A DNA stretch of 64,000 bases from Nostoc sp. NIES-3756 (GTDB taxonomy: Bacteria > Cyanobacteriota > Cyanobacteriia > Cyanobacteriales > Nostocaceae), in contig NZ_AP017295.1 of the NCBI RefSeq assembly GCF_001548375.1, positions 4,498,501-4,562,500 on the forward strand, written 5' to 3'. Shown piece by piece: positions 16,327-25,218 of this stretch. Made by a program: the position numbers and the translations under genes. Position 1 is the first letter of the stretch, and every line of letters begins with the position of its first letter. Under the pieces are notes generated by a model. The model worked only from the letters and a program-made list of their open reading frames with translations, searched no databases and was not told the DNA's origin.

Positions 16327-17753
16327 ATGGCTGGCGACGTTCTATTAAGTTGAATACGATTCATTCCAAGTTATTAGCTACTTACTTGCTGCTGATAGTC
16401 TTAGGAACTTCCTTTATGGCAAGTTATATTCTCTGGTCTTTCCATGTCTACTTTATGCGATCGCGGCAAATAGACCTAGAGAACTGGACAAATGCTTTGA
16501 GTGAGAGTGTAGCAGATGCTTTGGAAGAGAAAAATCTACAACGTGTTCAGCTTTTAGTAAAAAGATACGGCGCGCCACAAAATGTCACACTCCGGATTTT
16601 TAATCAAAAAGGTAACTTACTCTCCACTTCTGACCCCAAATTAGACCGACAAGTTAAAGACTGGTTCCAAGTTCCGGGAATGGCGGAAGCTCTGCAAAAA
16701 CGTCAAGCGCAAGGTGTAGCCAAGGGCATTTTATCCCGCAAAGACCGTCTATATATTGCTAAACCCATTGTGCGTAACGGTCAATTCCTTGGTGTGTTGC
16801 GCATGTCAATTACTTTGGAGCAATTTCAGAATCAATTTGCCAAAGTCATCGCCAGTGTGTTGGGTAGTTTGGCGCTAACTATTATGTTGTGTGCGTTGAT
16901 TAGCGCTCGCTTTGCACGCAGTCTTTCCAGACCAATTGAAATCATGCGTAACTTTGCCATCCGGCTGGGTAGTGGGCAATTTGGCGATAAGTTAACTATC
17001 CATGAGAATAATGAACTCGATCAGTTGGCGGTGGAACTGAACCGGATGAGTGAAAGGTTAGCCTCTCTCGACAATGAACGGAGAACATTTTTGGCTAATG
17101 TGTCTCATGAACTACGCACACCTATTAGTAACGTTCAGGTGACAGTAGATGCACTCAAAGGCGGAGCTTACGAAGAACCACAATTGCGCGATCGCTTTTT
17201 CCAAACAATTGAAAATGAAACCAAACGTCTGTCACGGTTAATTCATGACCTATTAGATTTAGGTCGTTTAGAAGCTGGAGTCAGCCAACTAGAACAGCAA
17301 CATATATCCTTACAAGGTTTGATAAACCGTGCTGTTAATGCCATAGAACCGAGAATGCAGGCTGCTGGTGTATCATTGCTAGTAAAAGTAGACAATTTAC
17401 TCATTCAAGGTGATCCAGAACGCCTAGTGCAAGCGATTTTGAATTTGCTAGATAACGCCATCAAACATTCACAACCTGATTCTCAAGTAATAATTTCTGG
17501 TAACAGTAACGGTCAACAAGCGGTTATCAAAATTCAAGACCAAGGCAAGGGTATTAATGAGCATGATTTACCCCGCGTTTTTGAACAGTTTTACACCACA
17601 GATCCTTCACGTACAGGCAAGAGTAATGGTTTAGGGTTAGCAATAACTAAAAGAATTATTGAAGCGCATCAAGGACGTATCATAGCTAGTAGCATTCCTA
17701 ATCAAGGGGCAACCTTTACCATTTATTTACCATTGAGAACCTTGGGAAAATAA
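16323..17753 (+). CDS. membrane sensor histidine kinase
   Basis: The product is 476 aa. TM1 (about 17-42) and TM2 (about 172-196) bracket a periplasmic sensor domain of about 130 aa. A HAMP domain spans about 197-250. HisKA has H262 in SHELRTPIS; the ATPase has N-box NLLDNAIKHS, G1 DQGKGI and G2 SNGLGLAI. The architecture is that of the classical EnvZ/PhoR group. Its ATG overlaps the stop of the receiver gene, so the two form a pair. The neighbouring porin, transcribed the other way, is a possible regulated target (inference only). Confidence 0.92.
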   Translation: MNGWRRSIKLNTIHSKLLATYLLLIVLGTSFMASYILWSFHVYFMRSRQIDLENWTNALSESVADALEEKNLQRVQLLVKRYGAPQNVTLRIFNQKGNLLSTSDPKLDRQVKDWFQVPGMAEALQKRQAQGVAKGILSRKDRLYIAKPIVRNGQFLGVLRMSITLEQFQNQFAKVIASVLGSLALTIMLCALISARFARSLSRPIEIMRNFAIRLGSGQFGDKLTIHENNELDQLAVELNRMSERLASLDNERRTFLANVSHELRTPISNVQVTVDALKGGAYEEPQLRDRFFQTIENETKRLSRLIHDLLDLGRLEAGVSQLEQQHISLQGLINRAVNAIEPRMQAAGVSLLVKVDNLLIQGDPERLVQAILNLLDNAIKHSQPDSQVIISGNSNGQQAVIKIQDQGKGINEHDLPRVFEQFYTTDPSRTGKSNGLGLAITKRIIEAHQGRIIASSIPNQGATFTIYLPLRTLGK

Positions 17754-17922
17754 TCATTACAGCAGGATGCAGAAATTAATTAAGTAGAAAAACACAAACA
17801 TCTCCTCCCGTTTCCTGCTATATGATTCTCAACACTTTTACACAGACACGGCGTAAAACTTGAGTTACTATGTCTCCTATTGCCATTGTGCAATTATTGT
17901 GGGGAGTAGTAAAACATAAGCT

Positions 17923-19041
17923 ATGACAGAAGTTACAAGTAGACAAGCTGTGATTAATTTAGCTGATATTGCCAATAAATTTACGCTTCAAGGTAAAGTG
18001 ACCAATGTACATAACTTTGGCAGTGGCAATATCAATGATACTTTTTTAGTAACTGTTGATTCTTTAACAGAAAAGCATTTTATACTGCAACGCATCAACA
18101 CCCAAGTATTTCGTCAGCCTGAACTGATCATGCAGAATATGCGGATATACAGTGATCATGTTCAAAAACGTCTACAACACACACCTCTTAACCGTCGTTG
18201 GGAAGTACCGCGTGTACTCTCCACCAAAGATCATCATGACTATTGCACTGATGTTAACGGTGATTTTTGGCGGGCGATTAGTTTTATCGAAAAGTCGCAA
18301 TCTTTCGACACCATGCAGAACTTAGCCCAAGCCCAAGAAATTGGCTATGCTTTGGGGATGTTTCACAACTTAATCAGCGACTTACCACCGGAAACAATGG
18401 CGGATACCCTGGCTGGTTTCCACATTACACCACTTTATCTGCACCACTACGAACAAGTATTACCTACAAGTACACAGCAACCATCCCCAGAATTAGATTA
18501 TTGCTTAAAATTTGTCAGCGATCGCCGAACTTATGCACATATCCTAGAAGATGCTAAAACTGAAGGTAAATTGCCGTTACGCTTAATGCACGGTGATCCA
18601 AAAATTAACAATATCATGTTTGACACGACAACCCACCAAGCTGTGAGCGTCATTGACTTAGATACAGTTAAACCGGGTTTAGTACATTATGACATTGGTG
18701 ATTGTTTGCGATCGGGTTGCAATCCGGCTGGGGAAGAAACAGAACATTGGCAAAGCGTTTATTTCGACACAGATTTATGTCAAGGAATTTTACAGGGTTA
18801 TCTGTCGGTAGCAAAGGCATTTCTTACCGAGAATGATTACGCATATATGTATGATGCTATACGCCTCATCGCCTTTGAATTAGGGTTAAGATTCTTCGCT
18901 GACTATTTAGCTGGGAATGTTTATTTTAAAATTAAATACCCAGAACATAACTTAGTCAGGGCGCTTGTGCAATTTAAACTCACAGAAAGTATTGAGTCTC
19001 AAGCCGCCAAGATTCAAACAATTATTCAAGATATGAAATGA
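17923..19041 (+). CDS. APH-fold small-molecule kinase (N-acetylhexosamine-kinase-like)
   Basis: The product is 372 aa. It has the aminoglycoside-phosphotransferase fold: an N-lobe with FGSGNINDTFLV and the HFILQRIN lysine-equivalent region, catalytic loop LMHGDPKINNIMFD (about 223-236), and metal loop VIDLDTVKPG (about 245-254). The GSGNINDTF and QRIN blocks and the overall length recall NahK-like sugar 1-kinases more than drug kinases. The phosphate acceptor is unknown. The start ATG at 17923 follows a 170-bp spacer after the kinase, so it has its own promoter. A hairpin repeat follows the stop. Confidence 0.7.
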   Translation: MTEVTSRQAVINLADIANKFTLQGKVTNVHNFGSGNINDTFLVTVDSLTEKHFILQRINTQVFRQPELIMQNMRIYSDHVQKRLQHTPLNRRWEVPRVLSTKDHHDYCTDVNGDFWRAISFIEKSQSFDTMQNLAQAQEIGYALGMFHNLISDLPPETMADTLAGFHITPLYLHHYEQVLPTSTQQPSPELDYCLKFVSDRRTYAHILEDAKTEGKLPLRLMHGDPKINNIMFDTTTHQAVSVIDLDTVKPGLVHYDIGDCLRSGCNPAGEETEHWQSVYFDTDLCQGILQGYLSVAKAFLTENDYAYMYDAIRLIAFELGLRFFADYLAGNVYFKIKYPEHNLVRALVQFKLTESIESQAAKIQTIIQDMK

Positions 19042-19083
19042 TATCAAGTCTGGCTAATTACTTACGATATGGTTAGTTTAATT

Positions 19084-19120
19084 GGTAATGGGTAATTGTT
19101 TTTTACCATTACCCATTACC
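19084..19120. repeat. dispersed palindrome GGTAATGGGTAAT, copy 1
   Basis: Two 13-nt arms (19084-19096 and 19108-19120) are perfect inverted complements. The element follows the stop of the gene ending at 19041 and may serve as a terminator. Related hairpins sit at 35037-35092 and 58663-58700. Confidence 0.75.
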
Positions 19121-19158
19121 AGCCACCAAGATATGATAAGTGTTTAAGCAAACATGAT

Positions 19159-19695
19159 ATGAGTCAACAAACTTTCTCCTTACAACCCTTTCCCTCGGCT
19201 GAGGTTCCACCTGTGCAAATTACAGGTAATATCAGCCGAGATGATAATCAACTCATTATTAATTATCAACTTATCGGTAACTTACAAGAAATTGTCATTG
19301 CCAAACCCTCAGACACACCAACACGCCAACATGAACTATGGCAAGATACTTGTTTTGAGTTCTTTCTTGGGATAAAGAACTCTCAACGCTATTGGGAATT
19401 TAATCTCTCCCCGGCTGGACATTGGAATATTTATAGATTCGATAGTTACCGTCAAGGAATGCAGGAAGAAACAGCCTTTAGCGTACTTCCTTTTAGAGTT
19501 GAAAATAAATCAGATAGTTTAGTGCTTGCTTTGAATTTAGATTTAGATAAAATTATCTCTTCAGCACAACTTGTTGATGTGGCAATTACTACCGTTATTA
19601 AGCAAGAAAGTGGTGATATAAATTACTTGGCTCTAGTTCATAAAGGTAAGGAAGCTGATTTCCATATCAGAGATAGCTTTATAGTTGAACTTTGA
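19159..19695 (+). CDS. DOMON-like domain protein
   Basis: The ATG at 19159 (MSQQTFSLQPFPSAE) gives 178 aa; the longer frame to 19096 starts inside a palindromic repeat and is unlikely. The protein is beta-rich, with LWQDTCFEFFLGIK and YWEFNLSPAGHWNIYRFDSYR, which match the DOMON-like family known from cyanobacteria and proteobacteria (heme- or sugar-binding fold). The ligand is unknown. There is no signal peptide, so it is cytosolic. It may share a transcript with the upstream kinase-like gene if the hairpin between them is not a full terminator. Confidence 0.65.
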   Translation: MSQQTFSLQPFPSAEVPPVQITGNISRDDNQLIINYQLIGNLQEIVIAKPSDTPTRQHELWQDTCFEFFLGIKNSQRYWEFNLSPAGHWNIYRFDSYRQGMQEETAFSVLPFRVENKSDSLVLALNLDLDKIISSAQLVDVAITTVIKQESGDINYLALVHKGKEADFHIRDSFIVEL

Positions 19696-20162
19696 AAATC
19701 AATATTCATAAATATCAATTTATTCTCCTAAGCCTTGTGTTGTCTTATTGCAGAAGGCAGGAGGTAAAATCTTACTATTCCTAGTATTCAAGCTTTGAAA
19801 ATGTCCTAACCTATGTGACCACGGCTATAAATATTACATAACAAAGGATTATTTAATATTTTTTTGAATATTTTTTATATTTTACTGATAGAACATTAAG
19901 CTGCCAGTAGAAATCATTTGTATAGGTGTTCATCAGCATCTACTTGCGTGGGTTGTGGCTACTAGTGGCAGGAAAGCATTATAGCAGGAAACAGGGTAAA
20001 CCTTCATAAGCTGTTTGCTAGAGCCTAAATTAGTGCATTAGCCAAAATCTAACATCGTTACTGTCAGCACGGCAGTTGCTTTAAGTCGGCGGTTAATTTT
20101 GTCCAAAGTTGCAACGAGTCTGACTCACCATACCAATACCAATTAATCATTAAAATATTTTT
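19696..20162. other. 467-bp intergenic region
   Basis: AT-rich DNA with no supported gene or RNA. The stretch around 19852-19888 is AT-only with AATATT repeats in both orientations. Presumably this carries the promoter of the NHL gene at 20163. Confidence 0.4.
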
Positions 20163-22394
20163 ATGCAGAAAAGATTAGCTCCGCAGTTAAATAATTTTTA
20201 CCAGAACTGTATTCGGTATATCAAGAAACTAACTCGTAATCGCAACTTCCAAGGTTTGAAAATATATCTGCTAATTCTCACTATAGTTATGGTGGTAATT
20301 ATTAATCCTATAGGTCATTATCTGCCTTGGATTGCAAATAAATTACCAACAAACACTGACATAATCACTCGCAATACATCTGCACAACTAATTGATCAAG
20401 AATCAAATAAAACCTCGAATAAACCAGCCTATAAAACCTCTTGGATAGGAAATACTTTTGGTGGTAAAAAGTGGGTGCAAATCCAAATGGCAGGAATGTA
20501 TGTTGCCCCAAATGGCACAATTTACGTTACCAGTCATTGGGATGAAGCTGGTAGAGAAGTAGGTATTTATAAAGATGGTGATGTGATTGGTAAATTTGAC
20601 GATTTACATGGCTGGGGAAGACTGGGAGGAGTAGCTATTACTGGCAATCAAAAGTATATGTATATAGCTATGCAGCAAGCAAAAGAAGGGAAACCAGGGG
20701 AAGATTACCCGCCAGAAGGAACTACTTGGTACAACGTCAGACGCTATGACTTATCCGGAAAACCTGCACCTTTTCCTGGGGGGCGTGGTTGGGATAAAAG
20801 TATGGTAATTGTCAATACTAAAAAAGAAGTTACGGGATTGGCAACTAGAGGCAATGAGTTATATGTGAGTGATCCTGCAAGCGATCGCATTCTTGTTTAT
20901 CATACCGATACCATGCAGGAACTACGCAGCTTTAGCGTAACTAATCCAGGGGCGATCGCTATCGATAATCAGAATAACCTATGGATTGCGCAAAACAAAA
21001 AAGTTGTCTCTTATTCACCACAGGGTAAACAACTACCCCAACAAATCACCGATATTGCTAACCCGACTGCGATCGCTTTTGATTCTCAAGGTAGACTCCT
21101 AGTGGCTGACAACGGTAAGCGTCAACAGATACTCATCTATAAAATTACCAATAAACCAGTACAGGTAGGTACTTTTGGGACAAAAGGCGGTATTTACGCA
21201 GGTATTCCTGGAGAAGTCCAAGATTTGAAACTCAATGGAATTACCGGAGTAGGTACAGATAAAAGCGGCAATATTTACATTACTAATAACGGATTTAGTA
21301 ACAGTGGTGCTGACTTAAGAAAGTTTTCGTCATCGGGAAAACTCCAGTGGCGTTTACTTGGTTTGCAATTCTTAGATAACGCCGATGCTGATCCTGAAAC
21401 TGATGGTAGAGATGTGTTCACAAAAGACGAACACTTTGTCATGGACTACAGCAAAAATAACGGCAAAGAATGGACGTATAAAGCATTTACCTTAGACAAG
21501 TTCCGCTATCCAGATGATGGACGACTCCACGCCACACCCACAGCCGCCTTTGTCCGTCGCTTAGGTGGAAAACGTTTACTATATCTATCCTCAGAAATGA
21601 TGGCAGAACGCCTGTTAATTTATCGTTTCGATGGAGAGATAGCTGTTCCTTGCGGCATATTTGGCAAAAACCATCTTAGTTGGCCTGCTAACCAGCCAAA
21701 AAATGCCAGTTGGTTATGGCACGATACAAATGGTGATGGTGCAATTCAAAGCAACGAATACAAAATCTTAGGTGAAGAAGATGGTTCCGTTTGGGGTTGG
21801 GAAATAGACAGCAAAGGAGATATTTGGCAAGCCGCCGAAGCTGGCTATATTAAACGTTATCCCTATCAAAAATTAGATAAACATGGCTGTCCAGTTTATG
21901 GAAAAGCTGCTGGCGGAAAAATACCCATGCCAGCGCCTTTTAAGACTTTAACAAGAATCAAGTACTTCCCCAAACAAGATGTAATGTATCTGGGGGGTTA
22001 TACTAGCGATCGCCCAAATATTGATGGTGATTGGGGGTTAGTTGGCACAGAAATTATCCGCTACGACAATTGGAGCAAGAAAAGAAAGATTAAATGGAGA
22101 ATAGCCCTTCCCTACGAGACTAAATCTGACCCCAAACTGCATATTAAAGCAATGGATATTGTAGGAGATAGGGTTTTTGCAGTTGATAGTAAAAAGGCAG
22201 GGGTTTACGTTTATAAAGCCAGCACAGGAGAACAAGTTCAAATTTTAAAACCCGGCATAGAAGTAGGAGGTGAAAGCGGCTGGATAGATGTACCCTACGG
22301 CATCCGTGCTTTTCGTCGTTCCAATGGTGAATATTTAGTATTTGTGGAAGAGAACGCCAAAGGAAAAGTAATGATGTATCGATTACCTGGTTAG
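20163..22394 (+). CDS. NHL-repeat beta-propeller protein with EF-hand, membrane-anchored
   Basis: The product is 743 aa. Residues 34-55 form one membrane segment after a basic start, so the bulk is outside the cytoplasm. The body has repeated NHL/SMP30-type strands (for example GLATRGNELYVSDPASDRILVYH, AIAFDSQGRLLVADNG, GVGTDKSGNIYITNNG). A canonical calcium loop, DTNGDGAIQSNE, lies near 520. The C-terminal half keeps the propeller pattern (AAEAGYIKRYPY, VFAVDSKKAGVYVYKA). No catalytic residues are obvious. The ATG at 20163 is preceded by AT-rich DNA, and a strong hairpin follows the stop. Confidence 0.7.
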   Translation: MQKRLAPQLNNFYQNCIRYIKKLTRNRNFQGLKIYLLILTIVMVVIINPIGHYLPWIANKLPTNTDIITRNTSAQLIDQESNKTSNKPAYKTSWIGNTFGGKKWVQIQMAGMYVAPNGTIYVTSHWDEAGREVGIYKDGDVIGKFDDLHGWGRLGGVAITGNQKYMYIAMQQAKEGKPGEDYPPEGTTWYNVRRYDLSGKPAPFPGGRGWDKSMVIVNTKKEVTGLATRGNELYVSDPASDRILVYHTDTMQELRSFSVTNPGAIAIDNQNNLWIAQNKKVVSYSPQGKQLPQQITDIANPTAIAFDSQGRLLVADNGKRQQILIYKITNKPVQVGTFGTKGGIYAGIPGEVQDLKLNGITGVGTDKSGNIYITNNGFSNSGADLRKFSSSGKLQWRLLGLQFLDNADADPETDGRDVFTKDEHFVMDYSKNNGKEWTYKAFTLDKFRYPDDGRLHATPTAAFVRRLGGKRLLYLSSEMMAERLLIYRFDGEIAVPCGIFGKNHLSWPANQPKNASWLWHDTNGDGAIQSNEYKILGEEDGSVWGWEIDSKGDIWQAAEAGYIKRYPYQKLDKHGCPVYGKAAGGKIPMPAPFKTLTRIKYFPKQDVMYLGGYTSDRPNIDGDWGLVGTEIIRYDNWSKKRKIKWRIALPYETKSDPKLHIKAMDIVGDRVFAVDSKKAGVYVYKASTGEQVQILKPGIEVGGESGWIDVPYGIRAFRRSNGEYLVFVEENAKGKVMMYRLPG

Positions 22395-22416
22395 CTCGAC
22401 TTTATCCATTTATAAG

Positions 22417-22465
22417 CATGGGAATAGATACACACTGTCACTGGTTGTGTGTATCTATTCCCATG
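22417..22465. terminator. long perfect hairpin between convergent genes
   Basis: A 19-bp perfect stem (22417-22435 with 22447-22465, CATGGGAATAGATACACAC and its complement) has an 11-nt loop. It lies 23 bp after the stop of the NHL gene and 28 bp before the stop of the convergent DUF2795 gene. Only a short T tract follows, so it may act as a two-way terminator or as an mRNA-stabilising structure. Confidence 0.7.
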
Positions 22466-22492
22466 TTTATACCAAGTAGATTGTTCACTGGC

Positions 22493-22873
22493 TCATGCGT
22501 TAATAGCTTCGTTTACCTCATCTACTGTTTGATACTGTTTTGATGGTAAACATCTTAAAGCTCTTAAAATATGCTCATCAACACCTTTTTCCTCAGCGTA
22601 CTTAATCAAATCTTTTTTGCTCAGGGGATAATTAACTTGTTTCAAGTTTTTCCTTAACTGTGCTGGATTAACTTTAGTTATAGTCAGTTCATCAATATAA
22701 TTACTGACATCACCTAACGATTCATACTGCCTAGAAGGCAACAATTTCAAAAATCTTAGGACTTGTTCATCAACACCTTTTTCCTCAGCGTACTTAATTA
22801 ATGATTTTTTGCTGAGTGGATAGCTAAGAGTTTTTAGGTTATTTTGTAGTTGATTTAGACTTATGTTAAACAT
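22493..22873 (-). CDS. tandem DUF2795 protein
   Basis: The product is 126 aa made of two copies of the same 60-aa unit: SYPLSKKSLIKYAEEKGVDE (residues about 17-36) and NYPLSKKDLIKYAEEKGVDE (about 80-99), each followed by LPSRQYES or LPSKQYQT and a short acidic helix. This is the DUF2795 pattern, small helical proteins of unknown role that usually occur as single or double copies. An unusually good Shine-Dalgarno (GAGGAGGT) lies 5 bp before the ATG at 22873. Confidence 0.8.
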   Translation of the reverse strand: MFNISLNQLQNNLKTLSYPLSKKSLIKYAEEKGVDEQVLRFLKLLPSRQYESLGDVSNYIDELTITKVNPAQLRKNLKQVNYPLSKKDLIKYAEEKGVDEHILRALRCLPSKQYQTVDEVNEAINA

Positions 22874-23262
22874 AATTACCTCCTCAGATAACCGTAGCTA
22901 TATATTTGCTGGCAAACACCTAAATAAAATGTGGACTTAAAATTTTTGATTAATTAACAAGCATGTAAAAATTGAAATTTTAGCTAGATATTTGCAGTTT
23001 CAACTTTGATTTAGCTCTTTATAAAGCTTTTTTACAGATGAGCTTCGTTGATAATTTGAAATACTGCGATGTAATTTGTGTCTAAGACTCAATACATTAC
23101 TTTTCTATCTTCGGGCATACTGAAGATTTAAGTCATGCTACCCAAGAGTGATATTTATAAATTAAAATATAATAGTTTTTATTTCTAAAGGATGAATATA
23201 AATATTTGACAGCATCTACAGGTTAATTTTATTTGATAAAAAACTAACCGTTATATCATAAA
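22874..23262. other. AT-rich intergenic region
   Basis: There is no gene here; it is the upstream part of a 757-bp gap that ends in a thioredoxin remnant. The remainder (23403-23630) is also without a gene, with one short hairpin (AAGCTG / CAGCTT, about 23440-23455). Confidence 0.4.
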
Positions 23263-23402
23263 GCTGATGAATCCAAAAACCGGGCTAAGGTTGTTCAATT
23301 AGACGTAGACAACAATAAGCAGATATTCAAAAATTTTGACTTCGCAGTATTCCAGCAGTATTAATTTTTAAAGAAGGTAAATTGGCAGCAAAAATTATCT
23401 AA
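23263..23402 (+). pseudogene. frameshifted C-terminal remnant of a thioredoxin gene
   Basis: Frame 1 reads ADESKNRAKVVQLDVDNN, then KQIFKNFDF (23263-23345). One frame later it reads SIPAVLIFKEGKLAAKII and a TAA (23346-23402). Joined, these match the second half of a thioredoxin (the VDVDENPQIA...SIPTLLIFKDG region, including the cis-Pro in SIPA). The N-terminal half with the WCGPC active site is not found upstream, where the frame is closed. It is a dead fragment. Confidence 0.75.
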
Positions 23403-23630
23403 GTGACTAGGTATGAGCAGTTCAGTAGTGCTAATAAAAAGCTGCTTCAGCTTCTTATCTAGAAAGGGTAATATAACTTCTACTGTCCAAGTAATACACA
23501 GACAAAATCAAGTTCCCATGTATTACTAAGAAGAAGTAAGTTGAGCTTTAAAGATTACTCTGTTTAACAGTAAAAAAAGCGTTTAAGGAAAGCAAGGGCT
23601 GAAAAATCTTGCTGTAGAAGGAAAAATTAA

Positions 23631-23936
23631 TCAATAAAAGCCTTCTATGTTGTGTCGAAAAGCGATTAAGGCGTGCTTACCATGATCCTCTTGTAGCGCA
23701 CAAAGGATCTCATCAGATACTTCCAATGACACTATTGTCTTGATTTGAATGTTAGTATTGTAGCCTGCTAAATCTGCTAATCGTCTTCCGTGTCCACCTT
23801 CACCTTGCACTTGGCTGATGGTATAGCCGCTTACATTATGGCTTTTTAGTAGTTTAACAATACGGTCTTTTAAGACCGTTTCACCAATGATAGTGATTAA
23901 AACAGCAGGTTCTAAGGTAGTGCCTGAGTCTGACAT
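23631..23936 (-). CDS. PII-like signalling protein
   Basis: The product is 101 aa with the ferredoxin-like beta-alpha-beta repeat of the PII superfamily: VLITIIGETVLKDRIVKLLKS, a T-loop-like segment QGEGGHGRRLADLAGYNTN, then IQIKTIVSLEVSDEILCALQ. The GGHGRR segment is unlike the Tyr-containing T-loop of GlnB and is closer to SbtB or other PII-like proteins. No transporter or carboxysome gene lies next to it, so its partner is unknown. The ATG at 23936 has a GGAG 8 bp upstream. Confidence 0.65.
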   Translation of the reverse strand: MSDSGTTLEPAVLITIIGETVLKDRIVKLLKSHNVSGYTISQVQGEGGHGRRLADLAGYNTNIQIKTIVSLEVSDEILCALQEDHGKHALIAFRHNIEGFY

Positions 23937-24102
23937 AGATAACTCCAGAGATTGGGTTTTGGCAGAGAAAGGTTGAGTTTTCTTTCTCTGCTGGGTTCAG
24001 ATTCTGTATTAAAAAAGCTCAAGCATTTCTGCTTAAACTTATAGTGAATGCAATTAATGTGCTAGGTTAATGCGTTAGCTTTAAGAGCTAAATAGATAAA
24101 TC

Positions 24103-24402
24103 TTAGTAACGGTTACGTCCGCCAAAGCTTCCCCGACTACCACCAAATGAATTTCTATCTTCTTTAGGTTTAGCCTTATTAACTTTCAAGTCACGTCCCA
24201 TCCACTCAGCACCATCAAGTGCTTCAATTGCAGCTGTTTCTTCTGCATCTGTACCCATTTCCACAAAACCAAAACCCCGTACACGACCTGTTTCACGGTC
24301 GGTAGGTAGCTGAACTCGCTTCACAGAACCATATTCTGCAAAAACTGCATTCAAAGTATCTTCTGTAACTTCATAAGAAAGATTGCCTACATAAACTGAC
24401 AT
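24103..24402 (-). CDS. RRM-type RNA-binding protein (cyanobacterial Rbp family)
   Basis: The product is 99 aa. It has one RRM with RNP2 VYVGNL (residues 3-8) and RNP1 RGFGFVEM, and a short glycine/arginine tail (GGSRGSFGGRNRY). This is the standard Rbp build; such proteins are cold-induced in Anabaena and bind RNA in the cytosol. The ATG at 24402 has CGGAG 8 bp upstream, followed by a leader of more than 200 nt up to the divergent rhodanese gene. Confidence 0.92.
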   Translation of the reverse strand: MSVYVGNLSYEVTEDTLNAVFAEYGSVKRVQLPTDRETGRVRGFGFVEMGTDAEETAAIEALDGAEWMGRDLKVNKAKPKEDRNSFGGSRGSFGGRNRY

Positions 24403-24709
24403 ACATTGTCTCCGAAATTATAAGATTGTAGAAATTTAGATTTCGGAGAAAAGTCTGTAAATACCAAAAGGAAAAAGCCCGTCAATACTAAAAACAAACG
24501 CGGTCGCCGAATTAACTTTCACCTATCACTATGACATAATCAGCAATTATTACCTGATAGTTGTACCCAACTGTTATATAAAGTCATGTAAACCAGTTAT
24601 AGCTAAGTATGGATGATAAGTTTGGATGTTTGTAATACTCTACACCTAAGTTACTCTCGCGGTAGTATAAGAAGGTAAAAACTTTAAAAACAAGACACAA
24701 AGCAACAAA
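24403..24709. promoter_or_regulatory. divergent promoter region of the rbp and rhodanese genes
   Basis: 307 bp without a gene separate two divergent starts. The rbp side likely holds a long 5' leader, as reported for other cold-regulated rbp genes, but I cannot point to a defined structure. No operator was identified. Confidence 0.4.
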
Positions 24710-25213
24710 TTGAAGCTTATTAAACGCTCTGGTTATGGATTGAGAAATATAGCGCTAAGTTTAATTCAATACTTGATTAGTAGTAAGTTTGGAAATATTA
24801 GTAAAATTACTACAACAGAATTTGCTGAATGGCTGTTAGATGCTACAAAACCACAGCCGTTGGTATTAGATGCACGTAGTCAAGTAGAATATGATGTTAG
24901 TCATATTCAGACAGCAGTACGTGTTGATCCACTTACACCAGATTTCACAGCATTATTATCAGGTTCTCACAATACGCCAATAGTCGTATATTGTTCAGTC
25001 GGCTATCGTAGCGCCAAGATAGCCCAACAATTAAAAAATCTAGGATTTCCCCAGGTTTTTAACTTGAGTGGTGGTATTTTCCAATGGGCAAACGAAGGAC
25101 GACCCATTTTTAAAGATGATACATCGCCAGTAACCTTAGTTCATCCCTATGACGCAATGTGGGGAAATCTGCTCAAATATCAATACCGTGACAAGTCAAA
25201 TCATATTAATTGA
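24710..25213 (+). CDS. rhodanese-domain sulfurtransferase
   Basis: The product is 167 aa. It starts with TTG (24710); no better start is in frame. Residues about 32-140 form one rhodanese domain with LDARSQVEYDVSHI and the active-site loop CSVGYRS (Cys95), followed by LSGGIFQWANEGRPI. A six-residue loop containing the cysteine is right for sulfur transfer from thiosulfate or persulfide. It is followed at once by the glycosyltransferase gene (5 bp gap), so the two are co-transcribed. Confidence 0.85.
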   Translation: MKLIKRSGYGLRNIALSLIQYLISSKFGNISKITTTEFAEWLLDATKPQPLVLDARSQVEYDVSHIQTAVRVDPLTPDFTALLSGSHNTPIVVYCSVGYRSAKIAQQLKNLGFPQVFNLSGGIFQWANEGRPIFKDDTSPVTLVHPYDAMWGNLLKYQYRDKSNHIN

Positions 25214-25218
25214 AGTGT

